64,000 nt of DNA, taken from assembly GCA_027559495.1 (NCBI GenBank), contig JAMXSV010000017.1, positions 806,001 to 870,000 on the forward strand, in the 5' to 3' direction. The translations under genes were made by a program, and so were the position numbers. This document shows positions 43,536-53,783 of this stretch, piece by piece. Positions within the stretch are counted from its first letter, which is position 1; each line of letters opens with the position of its first letter. Origin of the DNA: Aurifilum marmelostoma. Lineage: Eukaryota; Ascomycota; Sordariomycetes; Diaporthales; Cryphonectriaceae. The notes below the pieces were generated by a model. That model saw nothing but the letters and a program-made list of their open reading frames with translations, was not told where the DNA came from and did no database searches.

Positions 43536-44582
43536 TCACCGGCGGTTGGCCAAAACAGTCATCCCGACTTCGGTGAAATTAGACACGAACATGCAGCGAT
43601 TTGATCCTCCCACGTCTGTCGGACAGTTTGCGTGGAACAACATGGTTGTGCCGTCCTGGCCAACAGTGCTTGTGCCCCCGCCCGGCGAGGTCAAGTTGAA
43701 CATGTCCGTCTGTAGAAAGGCCTGTGAGGACCGGGTATAGGGACCCGTGACGGAATCAGCAGTAGCATACAGGACATTGTACTGCGTCGAGGTGAAGCAG
43801 TGGCTGCTGTAAAAGAGGACATATTTGCCGCTGCTAGACAGGACAATATTTGGCGCCTCCACAAGAGGACCGTCGCTGGCGACCCGATCCAGGATCTGCA
43901 CCGGGTCGCCGACCTTGGTCGTCCCGTCACCCTCGACCTGCTGAAGCATGATTGGTGTGCTCTTGATGGGCGCCACGGTATTATCGCAGGAGCCTCCGTT
44001 TCCGTCCGAGTTGCCATCGATCTTCCACGCCACGTATCGGGTCCCGTCTGAGTCCACAAAGCCGGAGGAGTCGATGGAGCCGCCCTGGTCCTCGTCGCAG
44101 TGCCAGTACTCGTCGTCGACCGTGTAAGGACCCTCAATATCGTCTGATGTCGCGACTCCGAGGCAGTGGATCGCCGTGTTGTTAGCCAGCGCCGCTGTGT
44201 AGTACATCACGTAGGTCCCGTCGTCCACCATCCTGACGTCCGGCGCCCAGATATCCACGCCGTCTGTCCAGGACCCAGGCGATGGGAGGAGGTCCTCATC
44301 CACGTATGTCCAGGGCCCAGATGGATCCGGTGCTGTGGCGTACTGCACCCGCTTGTCCCCGCTGGCGGTCGCAAATGCGTACCACTTATCGGGGCCCTCG
44401 AGGATGGACGGGTCCGGGAAGTCTAGGTACAGCGCTGGCGCTTTTGGCCGATGGATGTCTTCGTGCCAGACGAAGGCTCCTCGGATCTCATCTGCACTCA
44501 CGGCTGGTGCAGCCTGTGCGCTCCTGAACAGCAACAAGTTGACCAAATTGGTGCTGATGAGGATTGGACAGACGTATCTCAT
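43536..44582 (-). CDS. Secreted GH43 glycoside hydrolase (arabinofuranosidase/xylosidase type)
   Basis: Single-exon secreted enzyme of 348 residues with a signal peptide (residues 1-~24, ending SAQAA). It has a complete GH43 five-bladed propeller and the expected acid trio. The base is Asp57 in DFPDPS, the pKa-tuning residue Asp171 in GGSIDSSGFVDSDG, and the acid Glu242 in GPLVEAPNI. Other marks are WAPDVRMVDDGTYVMYYTA and SSGKYVLFYSSH. GH43 enzymes cut terminal or internal alpha-L-arabinose or beta-D-xylose links in hemicellulose and pectin side chains; exact specificity cannot be read. A single domain without a CBM, 20 kb from the glycan block, so probably not part of it. The start is the first ATG of the frame and begins the signal peptide. 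Confidence 0.93.
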   Translation of the reverse strand: MRYVCPILISTNLVNLLLFRSAQAAPAVSADEIRGAFVWHEDIHRPKAPALYLDFPDPSILEGPDKWYAFATASGDKRVQYATAPDPSGPWTYVDEDLLPSPGSWTDGVDIWAPDVRMVDDGTYVMYYTAALANNTAIHCLGVATSDDIEGPYTVDDEYWHCDEDQGGSIDSSGFVDSDGTRYVAWKIDGNSDGNGGSCDNTVAPIKSTPIMLQQVEGDGTTKVGDPVQILDRVASDGPLVEAPNIVLSSSGKYVLFYSSHCFTSTQYNVLYATADSVTGPYTRSSQAFLQTDMFNLTSPGGGTSTVGQDGTTMLFHANCPTDVGGSNRCMFVSNFTEVGMTVLANRR

Positions 44583-46365
44583 GGTCGCTAATTATGTTGG
44601 TCGAGATTTGTGAGGAAAAAGAAGCGATGTTATGAAGTAGTAATGAGAGACAGTGCTGTCATGTTCTAGGAAGATGTTGATAAAGAGTGTGTGTCCAGAG
44701 ACCAAAAGCAGATATAAAATAAAGAATAAAACTTCTCAAGACTGTGAAGATAAGACTGCCGTGAATGGAAACCAATAGATAGTAGGGTATGCAGGGTGAA
44801 GACCAATTTGTCGGTCAAGATGAAAAATTATCGACGCTTTTGGTCTCTCCTTCCAAAGTAGTGACAGATGATGCTGTTCTATACGTCCTGACCGCAGAAA
44901 CAGCAACTGGTGCAGTCCATGAGGTGTGCTTACCCTCCCAACTTATATACAATACAGAAAAAGGGATATACTATTAAGGAGAGCACAACTCCTTGAGTAA
45001 GCGCTGTCATCACATCAACAACAACAGTCACCTCCCCTGTCTTTGAGATAGTGCTGCTTTAAAACCCATATAAGACAGACACTTATCTTCAAGGAGGTCT
45101 AAGGAACCAATGCGGGTGCGAGACCCGTATCCAGCTAATTTCGTGACCTTGGCGGACTGCCTACCAGTCCTGACATAACATGTACTGTCTTACGCGGCAT
45201 GTGTTTCTCGAACTTCAGTCCTGTTGTTCATCCCGTCCCAGAACGTTGTGGTTGCGGGACCCACGGTGGGTGTTTCACACCACCCACGGAACAAGGGGAC
45301 TGGAGAGGGCGCCGGGATCCCCAGTTCGAGAACCTCTAGTGTATCGGAATTCTTAACATGGTCTCGAAAATTCCTGCGTGCCTAGGGCTCGACCGGATTG
45401 GACCTTGGACGCATATCGCATTTGTTAGCACCTCATTTCCGCCAACTCCCCTGCCAACTGTGGATAGGTCGGCGGATCGAGGCACTGTGGCGGTGCTCTG
45501 CTATGATAATGAAAAACTCATGCCTTGAAATTTATGGTGCCTTTTTTAGCACTGTTATCAGGAGTAGCCAGGAAAAGGGTTATTATTCTGTGCTTATGAT
45601 GTAGAGAAAGCAGTAGAGCAGGATCTCGCGACTTCTGGGCTCCTTATCCCCTGGCTCATCCACTCCCCATCTGTTTCACGCCTGAAAGAAAATATAACGT
45701 CAAGCCGACGGGGAGAAACGGGTTCGGAGAGTATCAGGGCGAGACGTCTTGATGTGTATGTATGGGCTGGTGGATGACAAAATGCTGTGCTAGAGAGCAC
45801 ATACAATCATATTCAAGACAACTTCGAAGACAACCGGTATTACTGAGTCGGGAAGTCAGGCCTGGCACTTGAAAAGCGATGAGAGTCTGAGTCTTCGATC
45901 TTCAGCCGTAGTAATTCTCAAAGTCTGGTACCAGAAACTTGACAATTACCATAATGAATCTGCGAGTCCTTCAATCAGACTCTTTCTTGTGCATTCTCCC
46001 GAGGTCCTTTTTCCGCCTATGGCATCTTCAGAACAGTCAATTTGTTAGCACAGAAAGTCGTACCCTGCGGAGTGACACTATACTATACAATGAGAACCTT
46101 GGAAGTATCACGAGAACGCCTCTCATTCTCTCCCCTTTTTTGGTACAAATAAACAAAAGATGTAAATTCGTCCATTATTCTATATCACCGTGTAGGTAAT
46201 ATGGTGCGCCTCATAGCATGCAATTCCAATCCTTGTGTCTGTAAGCTTCAATGATCACGATAAATACCTAGAAAACCAACCACTAGGGCATATATCGCTT
46301 GTGCTGACAATCCATATTGCTTAATGAGGGGGAAACAATAATATTAGCTTTGGTTCTTTTTTTTT

Positions 46366-46378
46366 GGGGGGGGGGGGG
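46366..46378. repeat. Homopolymer G13 after a T run
   Basis: Run of 13 G directly following a T tract; non-coding. Confidence 0.8.
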
Positions 46379-47257
46379 ATTCTTGTCCTGCCTGCTTCGA
46401 GTAGCCCTTGTATCAAATACAGCTTTGTCAGATTGAACCTGGTACTCCCGAGGTCATTTCAGAGTGATACGCCTCGGCACACAACAGAGATACACGAGGT
46501 CGGATGCATCAAATCAGACTTACCGAACGTAACTCAAGGGCATTTCGTCATCGTAGTAGGGTTGGGTTGATGTAGCTCTCTGTTGGTTAATGTGCGCGTG
46601 CACGGGCCTATGCCTGAGCTTTTGGAAGTGGATTGGATTATTGTGAAGGGCGGAACAAGTTCTGTTGCTGGTCTACCAATACTCAATCATCGTCTTTGAA
46701 ATTTCGTCCGTATCCAGGTGATTTGATGTATTGATGGTTGACGTTGAGAAATGCGTGCGTTCGTACAAGTATTTGCAAGAAACTAGAAAGGACTTCAGCC
46801 TTTTCACGCAGTAATCATTGACAACGACATACCCTTCCTTGGGGAATGAGTGACTAAACTAAAGCTCACCTCTGGTACGTGGTCACGCGCTATGTTCAGG
46901 AGTACGGTAGATTAATTAAGTGTTGACTTCTTTCTAGACGGTGACCCAAAGATAATTACGCGCTGCTCGAGATTCAATGATGGTCAAAGCTGGGAATCTC
47001 TCTTGAAGCGGCCGGGGCACATCGGAACTAGACTACTATGATGCTTTATGCCTATGACCTAGCTAGATGTTTATATTTTGCCAATGTTTACTGATTGATA
47101 CTATCATGTACTAAGTATTTACGGCTTAGTCTAGCATGTTAAACGGTAGGCGCCTGGCAGTAGGATTCCGTATTCATCATATCCACGACAGTCAGTGATG
47201 AAGATCGGTGCAGTTATACGTAAAATTTTACTTTTTCCAACTTGCTTTCATGGTGAT

Positions 47258-47317
47258 ACCCCCCCTCCAACCCCGAGAAAAATCGATGCTTTCTCCGATG
47301 TTCAAAGGAGGGGGGGT
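47258..47317. repeat. Perfect 11-bp inverted repeat (hairpin)
   Basis: ACCCCCCCTCC (47258-47268) and its exact complement GGAGGGGGGGT (47307-47317) are separated by 38 bases. They lie 360 bp upstream of the CBF5 start. Confidence 0.7.
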
Positions 47318-47673
47318 GTTTACGTATCAGCGCCTGGAGCCATGAGCGAGAAGCTAGGCCAGATCACTCAGTCTTTTTTCTAAAGCTCGTAGTCCAAATA
47401 TTCAACCATATTTTTTTTCAGCAATCAAGCTCAACCAACATTTATACCAACACTCACAGGCTTGCGACGTCTTCAGATCGAAAATTGTGTTGATGTTCTG
47501 TGGGTGCCTGCCAGTCCCCGGTACCCAAACTGGAAGCGGACTAGCGTTAAATCGCTTTGGCAATTCCCCACACCAAAAAATTTGGGAAGCTTCATCAACC
47601 TGGACCGCGCGACTCCAACCATCATTTCTACAAAACCGTAACAATTCCCCCAGACACAACTCCAAAAGCCAAG

Positions 47674-49229
47674 ATGGCGGACGAGAAGCATATCATCGTG
47701 CCACAGGCTTCGACGCCAGCTGCTGACACCAGCGACTGGCCACTGCTTCTGAAGAACTATGACAAGCGTACGTAACAATGTTTTGTGTCGATGCGGCGGC
47801 AAAATGGCCCTTCCCTTTTTACTGACGAGTCCACCATTACAGTGCTCGTGAGAACGGGTCATTTCACACCAATTCCCCATGGCTGCAAACCTCACATGCG
47901 AGACATCAAGAGTTATGTCTCTTCCGGCGTCATCAACCTCGACAAGCCCTCGAACCCCTCCTCCCACGAAGTCGTCGCATGGGTGAAGCGCATGCTTCGT
48001 GTCGAGAAGACTGGTCACAGCGGTACCCTCGATCCTAAGGTCACAGGCTGTCTCATTGTCTGCATCGACCGTGCCACCCGCCTCGTCAAGTCTCAACAAG
48101 GTGCCGGAAAGGAGTACGTGGCCGTCGTGCGGTTCCACGACAAGGTTCCCGGCGGCGAGGCAGAGTTCGCCCGTGTCCTCGAGCAGCTCACCGGCTCGCT
48201 CTTCCAGCGTCCACCCCTGATCTCTGCCGTCAAGCGACAGCTGCGTATCCGTACCATCTACGAGTCCAAGCTTATCGAGTTCGACAATGACCGCCACCTC
48301 GGTGTCTTTTGGGTCAGCTGCGAGGCTGGCACCTACATCAGAACGCTCTGCGTGCACATGGGACTTCTCCTCGGCGTGGGAGCGCATATGCAGGAGCTGC
48401 GCCGTGTGCGCTCCGGTGCCATGGACGAGACCAAGGATCTGGTCACGCTGCATGATGTTCTGGACGCACAGTGGCAATATGGTAAGGCCCACTTTTGCTG
48501 TGGCCCGAGCGGCATCGAAATCAACTCAATTGACTGACTGGCCCTGCAGACAACAACCGTGATGAGACCTACCTCCGACAAGTGATCCAGCCTCTCGAGA
48601 CCCTCCTCGTCGGCTATAAGCGGCTCGTCGTCAAGGATAGCGCAGTGAACGCCATTACCTATGGTGCGAAGCTGATGCTGCCTGGCCTGCTGCGGTACGA
48701 GTCCAACATTGAACAGCACGAGGAGTGCGTTCTGATCACCACCAAGGGCGAGGCCATCGCCATTGGCATCGCGATGATGTCTGCTGTTGAGATGACCACC
48801 TGCGACCACGGCGTCGTTGCCAAGGTCAAGCGGTGTATCATGGAGCGCGACCTGTACCCGAGACGCTGGGGTCTCGGCCCAACAGCTGCAGAGAAGAAGA
48901 AGCTGAAGGCAGACGGCAAGCTTGACAAGTATGGCAGGCCCAACGATGCCACACCCGCCAAGTGGACCGAGTCGTACACGGACTACAGCGCTGCCGAGGC
49001 CGCCCAGGCCACCCCTGCGAAGCCCACCGAGGCTGCGTCCTCAGAACTCCCCAAGGCCGTCCCGCCGCCTGTCGTTGCTGCTGACCCTGAGACTCCCAAC
49101 AAGGACGCCGAAGCCAAGAAGCGGAAGAAGCACGAGGGCGAGACCCCCGAGGAGAGGGCGGAGCGTAAGCGGAGAAAGGCCGAGAAGAAGGCCAAGAAGG
49201 CCTCCAAGGGCGAGGATGACAGTGACTAG
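47674..49229 (+). CDS. CBF5: H/ACA snoRNP pseudouridine synthase Cbf5/dyskerin
   Basis: Catalytic subunit of nucleolar H/ACA ribonucleoproteins that turn uridine into pseudouridine in rRNA and snRNA. Exons 47674-47767, 47843-48481 and 48550-49229 (introns 75 and 68 nt) join in phase to 470 residues, close to yeast Cbf5 (483). The catalytic Asp95 is in TGHSGTLDPKVTG. The TruB core continues with RATRLVKSQQGAGKEYV, RPPLISAVKRQLRIRTI and GTYIRTLCVHMG. The PUA domain follows (LLRYESNIEQ, GEAIAIGIAMMS, DHGVVAKVKRCIMERDLYPR), then an Ala/Pro/Lys-rich tail with KK(E/D) repeats typical of the family. The short first exon (MADEKHIIVPQ) is confirmed by its continuation NYDKLLVRTGHFTPI. Confidence 0.97.
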
Positions 49230-49727
49230 ATTGTATTGTCTGCTTGGTCGGCGTTGGGGGCAATCATCAAAATTGGCGTTCAGGGCGGGAGGATCGAGTT
49301 GCTTGCCACGGAGGGGCTTGGGCATTCCAGAGCCGGCAATATCCAGAAGAAAAAAAACCGGTCCTTGTCAAAGGATGCTGTTTTGTGGGAGAATATGGGA
49401 ATATTGTATCCGAGGGAATGCTAATAAAAGTTGAAACAAAATTCTGGCAGTGAACGCTCGCTGGTGATTAAGTGCCGCGTCGTTATCTGAGGCTGATTAG
49501 ACGCCTCTTGAGATGTGAGGCCTGGGGACAAAGTGCCTAATGATAAACACTCACACTCACTGGGGTGAGTCCCTACGTTATGAAGCCTTGTAATCGAGGC
49601 TCCGGGGATCTTCAGAGGTCATTTCATGTAAATAAATAAGGCAAAGGATTTGGTAGAGTTGAATGCAATCTAGTGAGAAAATAATTGAGATATAATAGAA
49701 CATATTTGGTGATATGTCAAGTTTATC
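49230..49727. other. Intergenic region between CBF5 and tRNA-Pro
   Basis: 498 bases: CBF5 3' region, then AT-rich sequence up to the tRNA. No gene seen. Confidence 0.5.
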
Positions 49728-49811
49728 GCCTCGATGGTCTAGTGGTATGATTCCTGCTTTGGGTTGTTGACTGATTGCAGGAGGTCTCCGGTTCAATCCC
49801 GGATCGAGGCC
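49728..49811 (+). tRNA. tRNA-Pro (anticodon UGG) with 12-nt intron
   Basis: 84 bases folding as a full cloverleaf. The acceptor stem GCCTCGA pairs exactly with TCGAGGC (49804-49810) with discriminator C. The D-arm contains TGGTCTAGTGGTATGA. The anticodon stem CCTGC/GCAGG carries loop TTTGGGT with anticodon TGG at 49760-49762. A 12-base intron (49764-49775) sits one base 3' of the anticodon, the canonical place. The T-arm is CTCCGGTTCAATCCCGGA (B box). T6 follows at once (49814-49819) as the Pol III terminator. Confidence 0.95.
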
Positions 49812-51588
49812 ATTTTTTGAATATGTCTTTATGTGTTCCTCCCCCCCCCCGGTTTTCTTTTTTCGACATTACATTTTTTCCCCTTTGAGTTCTCCCTGTT
49901 ATTTCAAATTGGCCATGATCAAATCGAAGATAGCATTGTTAAGCATATTCCTTTCACTGTAGTAGAAAGTTAGGGTGGCTAAGATCTATAGCTTTGAGCC
50001 TTCTGAGGACTCCAGAGAAAATTAGCACTTCTACAGCTGTGTCCTCCCACATTTCATTCTTTGAATTATACTCAGGAAAATAGGTGACCATAATACTGCA
50101 ACGACTTCAAAAGTGGTATATATTGCGGTTTGATGCGAGATAAATAGTGGGAACTGTGCTGTATTAGCCTTGTCAGGCTCCGATGGACATCAGGTAATCA
50201 AGCTCCATTCAAGACAGCAAAAAGCTAGGCCTCTTTTATGCAGAGAGATGTTATCAGACACCACAAGGAAGCTGGGACAGTCAAATGAGACTATAGACTT
50301 TCGAACATACGAGCCAAGTGTTGAATGGCGCCCACCTAAGTTACGCACAGGCCTCGTCAAAGGAGGACATGATTTTGATAGGATTGTAGTGCTTGACTAA
50401 ATTAGAAAGCGACTCGTATCACCTTATCAATTATGGCACTCACCTCTTGAGCCTCCGTTCCCTAAACTCGTGTGGCAGTCTTTCTGTAACTAAGTTACTA
50501 GTAGAGAACTGGTCAGGCGCATCTTATTGAAAGAGCAAAGAAGAACATCATCGTTAGGAGAATCAATAAGAGCAGGCTGACCAGGTTGTCTCTAGAGATT
50601 TCTTGGTGTTCCCCTTTGCCATAAAATGCTCCTCAGCAGCCGCGAGACTGAAGTACTTTATTCTCCGTATAGGCGTTCGTTACATGTGACCCAGGACGTC
50701 GAGAATCAAACATGTCACGAGGCAATTAAATATGGGAAACTAATGCGTTCTATATTGATGATAGTATAGACAGAAAACCGTATCAGTTTGAGTCGAGCCT
50801 CGAAGATCAATATTAATTACCACGATGAGCACTGCAGTGACCAATAACACCTAATTACCTAGTAGGTAGCATCGGACCAACATCTTGGGCAGCACCAAAC
50901 TCCCGGAAGTGGGCCCCTGTACAAGTCCTTCGTTCAAAAATTCTATGCCAATATGTCGTCCAACCCAACACGATATGTACCATTTCCGCGATCAAGTAAT
51001 TGACTCGAAGTTGGTGGAATGTACCGCAGGCTTTGAGCCGCCAAGATTGCTCGGCCCTTCTGAGCTATCGAGGGGTCGAGAATCATACCTTGCTTTGCTT
51101 TCATTAGGCAGCCGGTGATGTATATATCTCAAGACCAGCCATACGATCAAAGGTGCAGAGATTATTTGTCAAAGAGCCACAGACTCTCGAACATTTGCGG
51201 ATCCCGGATTGTGTCTCCGCTAAATGAAATGGGGGGAGAAGTCTTTATGGCGTGGTACTAATACGTGTACTTCTCAGAACTTCTCTATTGTAGAACCGAC
51301 GCTCATCGCACACCAAGCAATGTACAGTTATCGCTATAAACGTCGCTATTGACTATCTAGGTCCTTAGCACAATAGCACCCACACGAATTGGATCGCTCA
51401 TTATTCTGATCGGTTACTCGATTGTTAACTGGTCATTAACTACTTATGTCTGAAAAGGGTGGATCGACGCACATTTGTATTCAGCAGTAACATAAAGTGG
51501 ACTTCAAACATGTTAAAAGTAGATCTCAAAAAAGAGAAGAAGAAGAGCGCAGATAGAAAATTGTAATACTTTCCACATGGGCCAAAAA
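49812..51588. other. AT-rich spacer between the two tRNA-Pro genes
   Basis: 1.8 kb with a C10 run at 49841-49850 and only short frames. No gene or recognisable mobile element. Confidence 0.5.
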
Positions 51589-51672
51589 GGCCTCGATCCG
51601 GGATTGAACCGGAGACCTCCTGCAATCAGTCATCAACCCAAAGCAGGAATCATACCACTAGACCATCGAGGC
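51589..51672 (-). tRNA. tRNA-Pro (anticodon UGG) with 12-nt intron, second copy
   Basis: Minus-strand copy of the tRNA at 49728-49811, of the same 84-base length. The mature parts are identical as read; the intron differs by one base (TTGATGACTGAT against TTGTTGACTGAT). A T-run follows on the minus strand (51583-51588 region). The two copies face each other. Confidence 0.95.
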
Positions 51673-52137
51673 TTTGATTTGCGGCAAACAATGGGGCTAC
51701 TTATTGCCGTCTCACGCAACTACAGGCCACGAGTACCATTGACACCATAAACAATAAAGTCGCACATGTGCTGATTAACAACTTCCTTTGAAACATTATG
51801 TGATCACCTCCTTTGGCACCGAAACATCGTCGTCGATGACGCCCTCACAACCTTGCAAAGGTGTCTGAGAGAAAACAGGATGCTGGGACGGTCAATGATG
51901 GATGATTCAGGGTTCCGAGGGGGGAGAGCTCGACATGATTTTTGTGTCATCATTAAATAGTACGAGACGTGTATGTACAACCTGTGATATCATCATCTTG
52001 CACCAGAATCCACAAAAAGACCAAGCAAAGCCATGACAAGACGCCAAAAACTCCCTGCTCAGCTCATACCCCCGACCCGGTATCACGACGAACAAAAAAG
52101 AAAAAACAAAACCAACTCCCTCCAAGCCGTACCGGAA
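51673..52137. other. Intergenic region
   Basis: 465 bases between the second tRNA and the stop of paralogue B. No gene seen. Confidence 0.5.
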
Positions 52138-53783
52138 TCAGTTCTGGTCCTCTCCCCCGCCCACATGATCCCTCAACCCGCCGCCCGTGGCATGTGTAGG
52201 CGGCGGCGGAGGCGGGAACATCTTATCGGGGCTATACCGCCCATACCCCGGGTGCTGCAGCACGGGCGCCCGGTTCTCCCTCGCCATCCTGTTCCTGAAG
52301 CTGTCGTTGTTGCCGCCGCCGGCGCTGCTCCCCCCCGCGCTGCTGCTGCTGACCTCGTGTAGCTCGTACGACTCGACGTTGTCAATGTCGTTGGTGTTGT
52401 TGTTTTTCTCCGCGAGGCCGGTGGTGCCCCTGCTCTGCTGCACGCTCTGGTCCGACACTTTAGATCGCAAGCTGGGCTCGTCGCCGCCGAGTGCTAGCCC
52501 TATATGCGTAGGAGGAGTCGAGGTGCCGGCCGCGGCCTCATCGTGCTGATCCTGCAGGGCCTTCTCCTGCGCCGCAGTGGGGAAGGAAGCGCCAAAGGGA
52601 GCGGGCTGCTGCTGCTGCTGGTAGTGGTGGCTGTGGTCCTGGTAGTCGTGGAATGCCTGCGGCCACTGATGGTAGGCCATGGCGGCCGACGAGGCCTCGG
52701 CGCCGTTGACGGGGCTGTTGTGCTGCGACGAGTAGGGCGAGAAGTAGCGCGCGTAGGCGGACTCGGAGGCCGTGGCCGACAGGGGCGAGTCATCCCATCC
52801 TCGGAGCGGTTTCTGCGACAGCGGCGTCTCGTTCATGTCAGGGCCCCGGTGCACAATGCCGCCGCCTGCGAAGGGGTGTGGCCAACCTGACTCCTTGTGC
52901 TGCATCTCGAGCTTGCGCAGGAACGCGCGGCGGCGGCGGCGGCCATTGCAGACGATGCAGAAGCCGGCGACCGCGAGGACGACGCAGAGGCCGCCTATGG
53001 CGATGCCGACCTTGGCGCCGAGCGTGACGGCGCCGGACTCGTTGATGTTGGTCCAGGTGCTGGTGGGCGTCGGCGCCGTCTCGTTCATGCGGGTGGTGGA
53101 GAAGATGCTTCCTTGGACCGAGATGGCCGAGCCCGGCGAGGGCTTCTGGTCACAGCCGACCTGGAGCATCACCACCATGTTGGCGAGGTATTGCTGCTGG
53201 TAAGACCGCAGGCACTCCACGCACCCGTCCGAGGAGGTGCTGTCGACCCAGTGGGTGCAGTAATCATATGCACCGATGCTGGAGCTGGTGCTGAAGTTGC
53301 CATACTGAAGGGCAGTCTGGAGCTGTCCGCAGGCCTCTCTGGGAATGAAGCACGTCAGCTCAGTCGGACTTCTCTGCTTTTCCTCTGGAACGCTCCTCTC
53401 CTTATTTTCTGATGAGGATTGGGCGGGCCAACTCACGATGTGACACAGGGACTGTCGCCGACGTCAACGTCCCCTGGCTCACCCCACAGACACTCGGATA
53501 GCGCGTATCTGGAATTGTACAGTAGCCATTGCTGGTCTGTCGAGTTTGGGTCCGTGGTGTAGTAGGTGCTGGTCAGTTCACAGTTCATGCAGTTCTCGAG
53601 AACGACCCCCGTCGAGCTGCTGAAATCGCTGTTGGCGCACACGATATCGGAAGGCGATGTCGCGGTCAGGACATTGCCACACTGCTGGTCGCACGTGGAC
53701 CCTGAGGTGACGAGAATGGCAGCTGCGGGGCTGCTGGTGAGGGCAGCGCCCACAGCCAGGCTCGCTCTCCAGGGCCTCCTCAT
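52138..53783 (-). CDS. Single-pass membrane protein with 12-Cys ectodomain (paralogue B)
   Basis: Two exons, 53437-53783 and 52138-53338, with a 98-nt intron (GTGAGT...TCCCAG) joining CVTS to EACG; 515 residues. A signal peptide (SLAVGAALTSSPAAA) precedes an ectodomain with 12 cysteines matching paralogue A one for one (CDQQC, DIVC, NCMNC, SEC, SPC, EAC, YDYC, GCVEC, QVGC). A single membrane segment follows (VGIAIGGLCVVLAVAGFCIV), then a basic RRRRR cluster and a long cytosolic tail rich in Ser, His, Gln and Pro (YQQQQQ, FPPPPPP). A and B share the ectodomain and general tail style, but the tails are not alignable by eye and the introns sit at different places. Function unknown; a cell-surface sensor-like architecture. 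Confidence 0.87.

Larger units (their letters stand above)
44583..47673. other. 3.1-kb gene-poor, AT-rich region
   Basis: Promoter of the GH43 gene at left and of CBF5 at right. In between only short frames, T/G homopolymers (8+ T followed by G13 at 46366-46378) and a perfect 11-bp inverted repeat (47258-47268 and 47307-47317). No transposon domains or terminal repeats recognised. Confidence 0.5.
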
